Origin: Limimaricola variabilis
Lineage (GTDB): Bacteria; Pseudomonadota; Alphaproteobacteria; Rhodobacterales; Rhodobacteraceae
Assembly: GCF_014195545.1 (NCBI RefSeq)
Contig: NZ_JACIBX010000009.1
Location: forward strand, 62,001-126,000
Length of the DNA stretch: 64,000 nucleotides
Direction of reading: 5' to 3'
Below the pieces are notes generated by a model. It was not told the DNA's origin. It saw only the letters and a program-made list of their open reading frames with translations, and ran no database searches. Position 1 is the stretch's first letter. Each line of letters opens with the position of its first letter. A program made the position numbers and the translations under genes. Below are positions 26,948 to 35,592 of the stretch, in pieces.

Positions 26948-27724
26948 TCAGCGATCCAGATCCATCGCAGTGACGGTCGCGACGAGCTTGGACTGATCCA
27001 CTGCGATCAGCCCGCGGCGCGGCCGGTCCAGATCCATGATCAGGAAGACCAGCACGACGATCAGGATCATCATCGCATAGACCGGGACGCCGGGCCGGAT
27101 GTTCGAGATCCAGGTGGAGTAGCCGACCACGCCGCCAAGAAGGATGAATGTTCCGAACAAAAGGATCAGGACCAGCTCCGGGACGTGGCGGTCGATGGCC
27201 GCGTCTCTCGTGGCCAGCGCGTCGACCATGTCGTTCAGGCTGGCAGCGAAGCTCATCGCCACAGGGTTACCCATCTCCCGCGCTTCGGCTGCGGCCACGC
27301 GCCAGAGCCGGCCGAACACCGCCTCCGCTTCGGCGAGCAGGCGGGACCGTTCCCCCTGATTGGATGCGGCCACCGTCGCGGATTCGAGCCGGATGGCGCC
27401 ATATTCCCGGAGCAGCGTCCGGGCCTCCTCGCGCCGCTCGTCGCCGATCAGATCGGTGCGCAGCCAAGCGGTTCCGATGGCATTCGCCTCGAGAACCACC
27501 GCAGCGGATCTCTGATCGTAGCGCCCCAGCGACAGGGAAAAGGTGAAGCCTAGCAACAGCGCCAAGAGGCCAAGGAGCGAACCCTGAACAGCGTTCGCCT
27601 GGCTCTTGCTGTCTCCGTTCGCCGTCACATGGCGCCGTCTGCCGATCGCGCCGCCCAGCCACATGGAGGCAAGCATGGCGAGAGCCAGGATCAATGCGAT
27701 CACATAGGAGGGGACGTCATACAT
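26948..27724 (-). CDS. Bestrophin-like/DUF4239-type membrane protein
   Basis: A 258-residue integral membrane protein with two N-terminal helices (IALILALAMLASMWLGGAIG; GSLLGLLALLLGFTFSLSLG) and two near the C-terminus (ELVLILLFGTFILLGGVVGY; VYAMMILIVVLVFLIMDLD) around a soluble helical middle. This topology and the RYDQRSAAVVLEANAIGTAW segment match the DUF4239/bestrophin-like family. Function unknown. The ribosome site is weak. Confidence 0.75.
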   Translation of the reverse strand: MYDVPSYVIALILALAMLASMWLGGAIGRRRHVTANGDSKSQANAVQGSLLGLLALLLGFTFSLSLGRYDQRSAAVVLEANAIGTAWLRTDLIGDERREEARTLLREYGAIRLESATVAASNQGERSRLLAEAEAVFGRLWRVAAAEAREMGNPVAMSFAASLNDMVDALATRDAAIDRHVPELVLILLFGTFILLGGVVGYSTWISNIRPGVPVYAMMILIVVLVFLIMDLDRPRRGLIAVDQSKLVATVTAMDLDR

Positions 27725-27983
27725 CGCTCTGGCCCGATCAACCTCGCGCTTGGAGATCAGGCGCTCTCAGCGGTTGATACACATCGTCCCCCGTCACCGG
27801 CAAGATCCGGCCTGTTCACGCAGGGCGCCGTTCAAGTGTGAGCTGCGGTAGGGAATGCGGGGGGAGGCGCTTGGCCCTGCCATGAGGACAAAAGGGAGGC
27901 GCGGGCCGTGATCCAGCAGGCCGGAGGCGAAAGCGCAGCTTTCGCATGCTCGGCGGCACGGATCGTATGTGCTTGAAATGATG

Positions 27984-28057
27984 TGGAGGCGGGTACCGGA
28001 ATCGAACCGGTCTACACGGATTTGCAATCCGCTGCGTAACCTCTCCGCCAACCCGCC
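27984..28057 (-). tRNA. tRNA-Cys (anticodon GCA)
   Basis: A 74-base cloverleaf on the minus strand. The acceptor stem is GGCGGGT / ACCCGCC with discriminator U and an encoded CCA. The anticodon loop reads TTGCAAA, the T arm contains GGTTCGATTCC. Discriminator U73 is the identity base for cysteine tRNA. Confidence 0.97.
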
Positions 28058-28248
28058 TCGGTGGCGGCTTCACTAGGCGCTGCGGCGCGGGTCGTCAAGC
28101 GGTTATCGGGGCGGATGCGGGGCAAAGCGGGGCGGCACCGGCGCCGGTGCGCGCCGGGTGTGGCCGCCGCGGCACTGGATGGGGCGAAGCCGGGGCCGCC
28201 GGGCGGCGGGAGCAGTTGCCGCCTGCCCGGGGTTGTGGCATCACGGTC

Positions 28249-28932
28249 ATGGCGAAACTGAACGAAAGAGTCCGGTCCGTGGTTGATTATGCGACCCGCC
28301 GCGTCTTCATGGTCGACACCCAGGTGCGGCCCTCCGACGTGACGAAATTCCCGATCATCGACGCCATGCTCGATGTCCCGCGCGAGGCCTATGTGCCGGC
28401 GGGCCTGCGCGAGGCGGCCTATGTGGGCGAGAACCTGCCCCTAGGCGGCGACCGGGTGGTGCTCGAGCCCCGGACCCTGGCCAAGATGCTCGACGCGCTC
28501 GAGATTGATCCGCAGGACGCGGTGCTCGATCTGGGCTGCGGGCTCGGCTACTCCACCGCGCTTCTCGCGCGGCTCGCGGGATTCGTGGCCGCCGTCGAGG
28601 ATGACGAGGCGCGCGCCGCCGAGGCGCAGTCGATCCTGTCCGAGCATGGCGTCGACAACGCGGCGGTGATCTGCGCACCCTTGACCGAAGGCGCCCCCAA
28701 GAGCGGCCCCTACGACGTGATCATGATCGAGGGCGCCATCGAGCGCTTCCCCGATACGCTGGCCGATCAGTTGCGCGAGGGCGGCCGGGTCGGGGCGATC
28801 TTCGCGGAAGGCGCGCTGGGCGTGGTTCGTGTCGGCTACAAGATCGACGGCAGGATCTCCTGGCGTTTCGCATTCAATGCCGGGGCGCCGCTGTTGTCGG
28901 GCTTCGAGGCGGCGCAGGATTTCGTGCTGTAA
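28249..28932 (+). CDS. Protein-L-isoaspartate O-methyltransferase family protein
   Basis: A 227-residue SAM-dependent methyltransferase of the Pcm family, which repairs isoaspartyl residues. VLDLGCGLGYSTALLARLAG is the SAM motif I, and VPREAYVPAGLREAAYVGENLPLG resembles the substrate loop. The usual catalytic Ser of Pcm (in the QPxxVA.MT region) is not evident, as is usual in this Rhodobacteraceae subgroup, so true repair activity is uncertain. It lies 32 bases before tolC, probably in the same operon. Confidence 0.85.
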   Translation: MAKLNERVRSVVDYATRRVFMVDTQVRPSDVTKFPIIDAMLDVPREAYVPAGLREAAYVGENLPLGGDRVVLEPRTLAKMLDALEIDPQDAVLDLGCGLGYSTALLARLAGFVAAVEDDEARAAEAQSILSEHGVDNAAVICAPLTEGAPKSGPYDVIMIEGAIERFPDTLADQLREGGRVGAIFAEGALGVVRVGYKIDGRISWRFAFNAGAPLLSGFEAAQDFVL

Positions 28933-28964
28933 CATAGCGATTAAAGAAAAGGGGACGGGGCGGT

Positions 28965-30353
28965 ATGCGGCGTTTGATTGGAAGCTTGGTTCTCGGCGCC
29001 GGTCTGGCCGCCGTGAGCCTCGGAGCGGCGCGGGCCGACACGTTGGCCAGCGCGCTGGCGCATGGCTACGAGCATAGCGGCCTGCTCGACCAGAACCGGG
29101 CGCTGCTCCGCGCGGCCGACGAGGATGTCGCGCAGGCGCTGGCCACGTTGCGACCGATCCTGAGCTGGTCGGCGCAGACCGCGCTCTCCACCAGCAGCCA
29201 GCGGCGCGACAGCGCCTCGGGCGTCGTCGGTGTGGACAGCTTCGACGTCTCCTCTCAGGTCTCGCTGACCGCCTCGCTGCTGCTCTATGACGGCGGCCAG
29301 ACCCGCTACGGCCTCGATTCGCAAAAGGCACTGGTGCTATCGACGCGCGAGCGGCTGCGCCAGATCGAGCAGCAGGTGCTGCAGCGGGTCGTCGAGGCCT
29401 ACATGGAAGTGCGCCGCGCCGCCGCCTTCGTCGAACTGCGCCGCAACAACCTTCAGCTCATCACCCAGGAACTGCGCGCAGCCCAAGACCGGTTCGAGGT
29501 TGGCGAAATCACCCGTACCGACGTCTCGCTCGCCGAAGCGCAGCTCGCGTCGGCCCGCAGCCAGCTCGCCGCCGATGAGGGCCAGCTCGCCCAGGCGCGC
29601 GCCGAGTTCCGCGCCGCCGTCGGCCGCGCCCCTGGTCCGCTCGGGGCGGTTCCGGATGCCCGGGTCCCCGGCAGCCTCGCCGAGGCGCAGGCGATCGCAC
29701 GGCGCGAGCATCCCTCGATCCTCGAGGCCCAGCATTCCATCTCGGTGGCCGAGATCAACATCGCCGCGGCCGAGGCCGCCAAGCGGCCGACCGTGTCGCT
29801 CAGCGGCACCCTGACGGTCGATGACGAATTCGAGGACAGCCAGCAGATCGGCATCACGGCCAACCAGACGCTCTATTCCGGTGGCCGGATCGCCAGCCAG
29901 GTGCGCCAAGCCAAGGCCCGGCGTGACGCTGCCCGGGGCGCCCTGATCAACACCAGCCGCACCATCGACCGCAACGTCGAGAATGCCTATGCGCTGCTCG
30001 CCGTGGCGCGGGCCAGCATCGAAGCCTCGGGCCGCGAGGTTCGGGCGGCGCAGGTGGCCTTCGACGGCCTGCGCGAAGAGGCCCGCCTCGGGGCGCGGAC
30101 CACGCTCGACGTGCTCAACGCGGAGCAGGACCTGCTCGACGCGCGCGCCACGCTTGCCTCGGCGCAGATCGACGAGACTCTGGCGACCTATGTCGTTCTG
30201 GCCTCGATCGGCCGGCTGACGGCGGAGCAGCTGGGGCTCGCGGTGCAGGTCTATGACCCGGTCGCGTATTACAACCTCGTGCGCAATGCGCCGTCGAGCA
30301 CCTCCGAGCAGGGCAAGGCCCTCGACCGCGTGCTGGACGCCATCGGACGTTAA
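28965..30353 (+). CDS. TolC family outer membrane efflux protein
   Basis: A 462-residue outer membrane channel with a signal peptide (residues 1-24, ending ARA). Two structural repeats of long helices are visible (RVVEAYMEVRRAAAFVELRR; RFEVGEITRTDVSLAEAQLA; REEARLGARTTLDVLNAEQD), the last being the most conserved TolC segment. It forms the exit duct for type I secretion and RND or ABC efflux. It follows the methyltransferase and is followed by a PopZ-like gene; no inner-membrane pump is adjacent. Confidence 0.93.
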   Translation: MRRLIGSLVLGAGLAAVSLGAARADTLASALAHGYEHSGLLDQNRALLRAADEDVAQALATLRPILSWSAQTALSTSSQRRDSASGVVGVDSFDVSSQVSLTASLLLYDGGQTRYGLDSQKALVLSTRERLRQIEQQVLQRVVEAYMEVRRAAAFVELRRNNLQLITQELRAAQDRFEVGEITRTDVSLAEAQLASARSQLAADEGQLAQARAEFRAAVGRAPGPLGAVPDARVPGSLAEAQAIARREHPSILEAQHSISVAEINIAAAEAAKRPTVSLSGTLTVDDEFEDSQQIGITANQTLYSGGRIASQVRQAKARRDAARGALINTSRTIDRNVENAYALLAVARASIEASGREVRAAQVAFDGLREEARLGARTTLDVLNAEQDLLDARATLASAQIDETLATYVVLASIGRLTAEQLGLAVQVYDPVAYYNLVRNAPSSTSEQGKALDRVLDAIGR

Positions 30354-30426
30354 TCCCGTAACGTCGGGATCGTTGCCGGAGGCGGCGGGCTTCGCTAGAC
30401 TCCTGACGAGGCAAGCAGGGAAGATC

Positions 30427-31218
30427 ATGTCGGATCCGGTCAAGAGCGTCGAAATCGAGGATGTGCTTTCCTCCATCCGCCGGCTTCTCGCCGATGGCGA
30501 GGCGCCGGGCGCCGGTAGCGGGGCGCGACCGCGCCCCGAAGCCGCTCCGGAGCAGGGGCGGGAACTGCCGTCGCGTGCCCGCGAAGAACGTCGCGAGGAC
30601 GCACCCCTCATGCTGACGCCGGCGCTGCGCGTGGCGGGGCGCTCGGAGGCGGGCGCACGGCATACGCCGACGCCGTTTCCCGGCCCGTCGCAATCCCAGT
30701 CCGAAGTCGAGGACGACGATCAGGATTTCGAGCCGACCGGCATCGCCGCGGAGCCGCAGCCGGCCCCCGCGCCGCGTCCCAAGCTGAAGGAAACGATCGC
30801 CGAACTCGAATCGGCCGTCACCCATCAGGACGATGAATGGGAGCCTGATGGCAGCGAGCCGGCGCCGGTCATGGACTGGTCGAACGCTCGCGCCGAGGAT
30901 GCGCCCTTCCTGAGCCGCCGCCACCCGGCGCGCCCGGTACCGAAAGTCGCGCAGCCGCCCAAGGCGCCCGAGCCCGTGGCCGAAACACCTGCCGTTCGGG
31001 AGCCGGCGCCCGTCGTCGCATCGGCGCCAGCGCCGCAAACCAACGCCGCCCCGGCCGACGAGATGCCCCGGATCGACGAGGATCTCCTGCGCGACATGAT
31101 CCGCGACGTGCTGCGCGAGGAGCTGCGCGGTCCGCTCGGCGATCGCATCACTGGCAACCTGCGCAAGCTGGTGCGCCGGGAGATCTTCCGCGCGCTGGCC
31201 AGTGGCGAGTTCGACTGA
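30427..31218 (+). CDS. PopZ-like polar organising protein (DUF2497)
   Basis: A 263-residue protein with the layout of PopZ: a short N-terminal helix (SVEIEDVLSSIRRLLADGE), a long acidic and proline-rich disordered middle, and the conserved C-terminal helices (LLRDMIRDVLREELRGPLGD; KLVRREIFRALASGEFD). PopZ forms a pole-localised matrix that anchors the chromosome origin and recruits cell-cycle factors in alphaproteobacteria. Its place downstream of tolC is usual for the group. Function is inferred from the family. Confidence 0.85.
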   Translation: MSDPVKSVEIEDVLSSIRRLLADGEAPGAGSGARPRPEAAPEQGRELPSRAREERREDAPLMLTPALRVAGRSEAGARHTPTPFPGPSQSQSEVEDDDQDFEPTGIAAEPQPAPAPRPKLKETIAELESAVTHQDDEWEPDGSEPAPVMDWSNARAEDAPFLSRRHPARPVPKVAQPPKAPEPVAETPAVREPAPVVASAPAPQTNAAPADEMPRIDEDLLRDMIRDVLREELRGPLGDRITGNLRKLVRREIFRALASGEFD

Positions 31219-31221
31219 GCC

Positions 31222-32673
31222 TCAGACCGGCTCGGCGAGGGCGAGCAGGCGATCGATGTCGAGATGGCGCTCCAGATGCGCGGCCAGCGCATCGAGCGCC
31301 GTTTCCACGCCGGCTTCGTAGCTCGCACCCGAGGCGCGCCCGCCCAGCTCCGTGAGGAAGGCCGCGCGGAACGCATCGTCGGAAAACAGGCCGTGCAGGT
31401 AGCAGCCGCGCACGCGTCCATCCGCGCTCGCTGCGCCCTCGGGGCGACCTTCGATCTCGATCCAGGCCCGGGCCGTGTGATCGGGACCGGCGGTCTCTCC
31501 GATATGGATCTCGTAGCCGTCGATCGCGCCGCCGTCGCGCAGGCGGCCCCGCACCAACCCCAGCCGCTTTTCCGGGTGCATCACGGTTTCGACGTCGAGC
31601 AGGCCCAGCCCCTCGACGCTGCCGGGCGCGCCCTCGATGCCCTCCGGGTCGGCAATGCTGTGCCCCAGCATCTGGTAGCCGCCGCAGATGCCCAAGACCC
31701 GGCCGCCGCGCCGCACATGCGCCTTCAGATCGATGTCCCAACCCTCGGCGCGGAAGGCGGTGAGATCGGCGATGGTGGATTTGGAGCCGGGGATCAGCAC
31801 GAGATCCGCGTCGCCGGGCAGGGGGCGGCCGGGTGCGATCATCTCGACGCTGACATCGGGCTCGGCCGAGAGCGGGTCGAGATCGTCGAAATTGGCGATC
31901 CGGTTCAGCCGGGGCACCGCGATCTTCACCGGCCCGCCGGGACGCGAAACGATCTCGGCCGCGTCCTCGGCCGGCAGGCGCCAAGCCTCCGCGAAATGCG
32001 GCACGATGCCGAGCGGCGCCCAACCCGTGCGGGCGGCGATGAACGCCATGCCGTCGGCGAAGAGGGACGCGTCGCCGCGAAACTTGTTGACCGCGAAGCC
32101 GCGGATCAGGCCCGCGTCATCGGCGTCGAGGACCGCATGGCTGCCCACCAACTGAGCGATCACGCCGCCCCGGTCGATGTCGCCCATCAGCACGACGGGC
32201 ACGCCCGCCGCCCGGGCAAAGCCCATATTGGCAATATCGCCCGCCCGCAGGTTCACCTCGGCCGGGCTGCCGGCCCCTTCGACGATCAGCAGGTCATGCG
32301 CCGCCGCGAGCCTGTGGAAGCTTTCGAGCACCCGCGGCAGCAGCTGGGGTTTGAGCGCGGCATAATCGCGCGCCCGCGCGGTGGTCAGGCGCTTGCCCTG
32401 TACCACGACCTGGGCACCGGTCTCGCTCTCGGGTTTCAGGAGAACGGGGTTCATGTCGACCAGAGGGGCGATGCCGGCAGCGCGGGCCTGCAGGGCCTGA
32501 GCCCGGCCGATTTCGCCGCCATCGAGGGTCACGGCGGCGTTGTTCGACATGTTCTGGGGCTTGAATGGCGCGACCGAGAGTCCGCGCAGTCGCGCGGCCC
32601 GCGCCAGCCCGGCCACGATCAGTGATTTGCCGACATTCGAGCCGGTGCCCTGGATCATGAACGCCCGCCCCAT
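31222..32673 (-). CDS. cobQ: Cobyric acid synthase
   Basis: A 483-residue glutamine amidotransferase that amidates four side chains of adenosyl-cobyrinic acid diamide in cobalamin synthesis. The N-terminal ATP-binding domain starts [18 protein letters not shown] and contains [10 protein letters not shown]; the C-terminal class I-like amidotransferase domain has the nucleophile region [16 protein letters not shown] before the ATG sets the start; a longer frame is not supported. No other cob genes are in the window. Confidence 0.95.
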   Translation of the reverse strand: MGRAFMIQGTGSNVGKSLIVAGLARAARLRGLSVAPFKPQNMSNNAAVTLDGGEIGRAQALQARAAGIAPLVDMNPVLLKPESETGAQVVVQGKRLTTARARDYAALKPQLLPRVLESFHRLAAAHDLLIVEGAGSPAEVNLRAGDIANMGFARAAGVPVVLMGDIDRGGVIAQLVGSHAVLDADDAGLIRGFAVNKFRGDASLFADGMAFIAARTGWAPLGIVPHFAEAWRLPAEDAAEIVSRPGGPVKIAVPRLNRIANFDDLDPLSAEPDVSVEMIAPGRPLPGDADLVLIPGSKSTIADLTAFRAEGWDIDLKAHVRRGGRVLGICGGYQMLGHSIADPEGIEGAPGSVEGLGLLDVETVMHPEKRLGLVRGRLRDGGAIDGYEIHIGETAGPDHTARAWIEIEGRPEGAASADGRVRGCYLHGLFSDDAFRAAFLTELGGRASGASYEAGVETALDALAAHLERHLDIDRLLALAEPV

Positions 32674-32734
32674 CGCGTGCTCCCTGGTTGCCTGCGCCGC
32701 AGGTACAGGGGCAGATGAGCGGGGAAAAGGCCAA

Positions 32735-32771
32735 GAAAAAACGCGGCGTCCCGAAGGAGCCGCGCTTTTTT
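32735..32771 (-). terminator. Rho-independent terminator after DUF6280 gene
   Basis: A GC stem (GCCGCG / CGCGGC core) flanked by A- and T-runs, so it can work on both strands; on the minus strand it ends the DUF6280 transcript before cobQ. Confidence 0.8.
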
Positions 32772-32791
32772 CTCTCAAGCTGGCGCGCGGA

Positions 32792-33115
32792 TCAGGCGGC
32801 GCGGGATTCCAGCTCGGCAGCGTGACGACGCTCGCTCTCTTCGCGCGACAGGGCGACCGAGGTACGCACGCCTTTGCCGACAAATTCCATCAGACCAGCG
32901 ACGACGCGCTCGTTGGGGTCGATACCGGCGCAGGACAGCACTTCGCGGCCATCACGCGACCGGGCCCAGCGGGCGATCTGCTCGGGGCCGTTGCCATATT
33001 TCTTATCGTCGGCGATGGCGTCATCCAGAGCGGCAAGGACGACGGCCGCGAAGAGCTTGCGGGCGCGGTTGCCCTGCTCGTTGTTGTAGGCGGTGCCGTC
33101 AACGAAATCCTTCAT
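32792..33115 (-). CDS. DUF6280 family protein
   Basis: A 107-residue protein of unknown function found mostly in Rhodobacterales. It starts [20 protein letters not shown], continues with a helical alanine-rich segment and ends with a charged tail ([17 protein letters not shown]). Two ATGs are adjacent; AAGGA spacing favours the second. It has its own terminator and a 230-base divergent region shared with efp. Confidence 0.82.
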   Translation of the reverse strand: MKDFVDGTAYNNEQGNRARKLFAAVVLAALDDAIADDKKYGNGPEQIARWARSRDGREVLSCAGIDPNERVVAGLMEFVGKGVRTSVALSREESERRHAAELESRAA

Positions 33116-33345
33116 CATGCTTCCTTACGTTCTTTTTGCTCTTGTCGCCAATGCGTCCCGGTGACTTATCGAATTTGCTACCGATTCGATGCGCCCTAAA
33201 CGGAATGGCAGCCATGCGTCTGGTGCATGGCTCGTCGCTCAAGCCCCTGCGCCGTCGGCTCAGCTTGCCTTGCAGCGACCCGCGAGATATAGGCGGAGGC
33301 CAATTGCGATCAACCCATCGCCCCAATTCCGTCACATGGACCGAC

Positions 33346-33909
33346 ATGCCCAAGATCAACGGTAACGAAATCCGCCCCGGCAACATCCTCGAGCATAACG
33401 GTGGCCTGTGGGCTGCCGTGAAGGTCGATCACGTGAAGCCCGGCAAGGGCGGCGCCTTCGCCCAGGTCGAGCTGAAGAACCTGCGCAACGGCTCCAAGCT
33501 CAACGAGCGCTTCCGCTCCGCCGACAAGGTCGAGCGCGTGCGTCTCGAGCAGAAGGACCAGCAGTTCCTGTTCGAAACCGACGGCATGCTGACCTTCATG
33601 GACAGCGAGACCTTCGACCAGATCGCGCTGCCGGCCGAACTGCTCGGCGAACGTCGCCCGTTCCTGCAGGACGGCATGACCGTGCATATCGAGTATTTCG
33701 GCGAGGAGGCGCTCAACGTCTCGCTGCCGCAGAAGGTGACCTGCAAGGTCGTGGAGACCGAGCCGGTCGTGAAGGGCCAGACCGCGGCCAACAGCTTCAA
33801 GCCGGCGCTTCTCGACAATGGCGTGCGGGTGATGGTGCCGCCCTTCGTCGCTCAGGACGAAGACATCATCGTCAACACCGAGACCATGGAATATTCCGAG
33901 CGCGCCTGA
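33346..33909 (+). CDS. efp: Translation elongation factor P
   Basis: A 187-residue factor that rescues ribosomes stalled at polyproline. Three beta-barrel domains are recognisable; the tip loop KPGKGGAF has Lys34, the residue modified by EpmA-type enzymes in many bacteria. The C-terminal [20 protein letters not shown] is the family signature. The start is the ATG at MPKINGNEI; the upstream open frame is leader. No epmA is in the window. Confidence 0.97.
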   Translation: MPKINGNEIRPGNILEHNGGLWAAVKVDHVKPGKGGAFAQVELKNLRNGSKLNERFRSADKVERVRLEQKDQQFLFETDGMLTFMDSETFDQIALPAELLGERRPFLQDGMTVHIEYFGEEALNVSLPQKVTCKVVETEPVVKGQTAANSFKPALLDNGVRVMVPPFVAQDEDIIVNTETMEYSERA

Positions 33910-33953
33910 CCTCTTGCCCTTGCGGCAGGGATCTCCAGACTGCGCCCGAACGG

Positions 33954-33984
33954 GGCGGTCCTTCCCGGGCCGCCTCTTTTTATT
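33954..33984 (+). terminator. Rho-independent terminator after efp
   Basis: An eight-base stem (GGCGGTCC / GGGCCGCC, one G-U) followed by TCTTTTTATT. It lies only 15 bases before the next gene on the same strand. Confidence 0.82.
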
Positions 33985-33998
33985 GGCGAGGTGCGGCG

Positions 33999-34826
33999 AT
34001 GATCGGCAATGACGAACTGGCGAAGATTCTGAAGGCGGCGGCTCGGGCGGAGATCCTGCCGCGTTTCCGGCGGCTGGACGCCGACGCGATAACTACCAAG
34101 AGCCGCCCCGACGATCTCGTCACCGAGGCCGATACCGCCGCCGAGGCCCGGATCACGGAGGCGTTGCGCGCGCGGCTCCCAGAGGCGCTGATCCTCGGCG
34201 AGGAGGCGGTGGCCGGGAATCCTGCGTTGCTGGATGGGCTGGGCGAGGCCGATGTGGCGGCGATCATCGATCCGGTCGACGGGACCTGGAACTTCGCGCG
34301 CGGTCTCGCGCTGTTCGGCACGATCCTGGCCCTCGGTGCCCGTGGCCGTGTCACCCATGGCATTCTCTACGATCCGTTGCTCGACGACCGGGTCGAGGCG
34401 CACGAAGACGGGCCCTGCGAGATGGTGACGGCGGACGGGGTGCGCCGGCGGCTGACGACCTCGTCCGAAACCGACCTGTCGCTGATGACCGCCTATCTGC
34501 CCCTCTCGCTGCTGCCGCGCGAAAAGCAGGCCGCCATGGCCGCCACCTTCCCGAGCTTCGGGCGCGCCATGGGGCTGCGCTGCGCCTGCCACGAGTACCG
34601 TCTGATCGCCCAGGGCCACGCCGAGATCGCGCTGGCGGCGGTGCTCAACCCCTGGGACCACGCCGCCGGAGCGCTCGTGGTGACGCGGGCAGGTGGCGTG
34701 GCGCGGATGCTGGATGGGCGCGACTACCATCTCGGACTGGCGCCGGATGCGGGCTACCTGCTGACGGCGGCGAACGAGGCGGCTTGGGACGCTGCGGCCA
34801 AGCGGATCGGCCCTGCGCTGCTCTAG
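33999..34826 (+). CDS. Inositol monophosphatase family protein
   Basis: A 275-residue phosphatase of the IMPase fold. Metal sites are visible: LGEEAV (Glu), IIDPVDGTWNFARG (Asp pair) and NPWDHAAGALV (C-terminal Asp). Relatives include inositol monophosphatase, SuhB, CysQ and HisN; the sequence does not decide among them. GAGGTG precedes the ATG. Its TAG stop overlaps the end of the convergent ygfZ gene. Confidence 0.88.
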   Translation: MIGNDELAKILKAAARAEILPRFRRLDADAITTKSRPDDLVTEADTAAEARITEALRARLPEALILGEEAVAGNPALLDGLGEADVAAIIDPVDGTWNFARGLALFGTILALGARGRVTHGILYDPLLDDRVEAHEDGPCEMVTADGVRRRLTTSSETDLSLMTAYLPLSLLPREKQAAMAATFPSFGRAMGLRCACHEYRLIAQGHAEIALAAVLNPWDHAAGALVVTRAGGVARMLDGRDYHLGLAPDAGYLLTAANEAAWDAAAKRIGPALL

Positions 34827-35560
34827 TCCAGCCGTATCACGCGGGCTTCGCCTATGCGCATCTCGCCCTCGGCCCGGTCGAAGCGCAGCCATGCGATGGC
34901 CCGTTCCCCGGCGCGGCTGTGCAGCGTGCCTACCGGCCGCTCATCGGCCACGATCTCGGCACCCGGATCGGCGGCGCCCTCGACTGCGACGCGGGCAAAT
35001 CCCTTGCGCAGCTCGGTCTTGTGCTTCATCCGCGCCGTGACCTCCTGACCGACATAGCAGCCCTTGCGGAAATCAACGCCGTTCAGGCGTTCGAAGCCGG
35101 CCTCAAGGACATAGCTCTCGGGGCCCAGCTCGCTGCCCCATTCGGGGATCAGGTGCTCGACCCTGATCGCGGTCCAGTCACTGCCGTCGTCGCCCTCAGC
35201 CGCGCCATAGAGCCGCCAGCCCAGCGCGGGATGGCGGGGGTCGGGCAGGGCGCCCTCCGGGGCGGGTCCGGTGCCGCGCGAGACCTTCACATCGGCTTCG
35301 GCCAGCGCCACGTCGGCGCGCAGCTTGTACATCGAGAGCCGTTGGAACAACTGCGGCGCCACGTCGGCAGCGACGTCGATCAGGATGCGGTCGGGCTCTC
35401 CCTTGAGGAAGAAGTCCGCGATCAGCTTGCCCTGCGGCGTCAGCAGCGCGGCATAGGCGAGCCCGTCCTTTGCACGGGCGATGTCGTTGGTGACGAGTCC
35501 CTGCAGGAACTCCTCTCGGTCGGCGCCGCTGACGGCGATGATGCTGCGATCCTGTGTCAT
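34823..35560 (-). CDS. ygfZ: Folate-binding protein YgfZ
   Basis: A 245-residue protein of the YgfZ/IBA57 family, which uses a folate to help repair or assemble certain [4Fe-4S] enzymes. The diagnostic KGCYVGQEVTARMKHK is present, with the conserved Cys; the N-terminal GCV-T-like fold is seen in EEFLQGLVTND and LLTPQGKLIADFFL. It lies just downstream of the ABC exporter gene on the opposite side of a short gap and may be transcribed alone. Confidence 0.92.
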   Translation of the reverse strand: MTQDRSIIAVSGADREEFLQGLVTNDIARAKDGLAYAALLTPQGKLIADFFLKGEPDRILIDVAADVAPQLFQRLSMYKLRADVALAEADVKVSRGTGPAPEGALPDPRHPALGWRLYGAAEGDDGSDWTAIRVEHLIPEWGSELGPESYVLEAGFERLNGVDFRKGCYVGQEVTARMKHKTELRKGFARVAVEGAADPGAEIVADERPVGTLHSRAGERAIAWLRFDRAEGEMRIGEARVIRLD

Positions 35561-35592
35561 GTGACCCTACATAGGCGCGACAAAGGGCGGCG

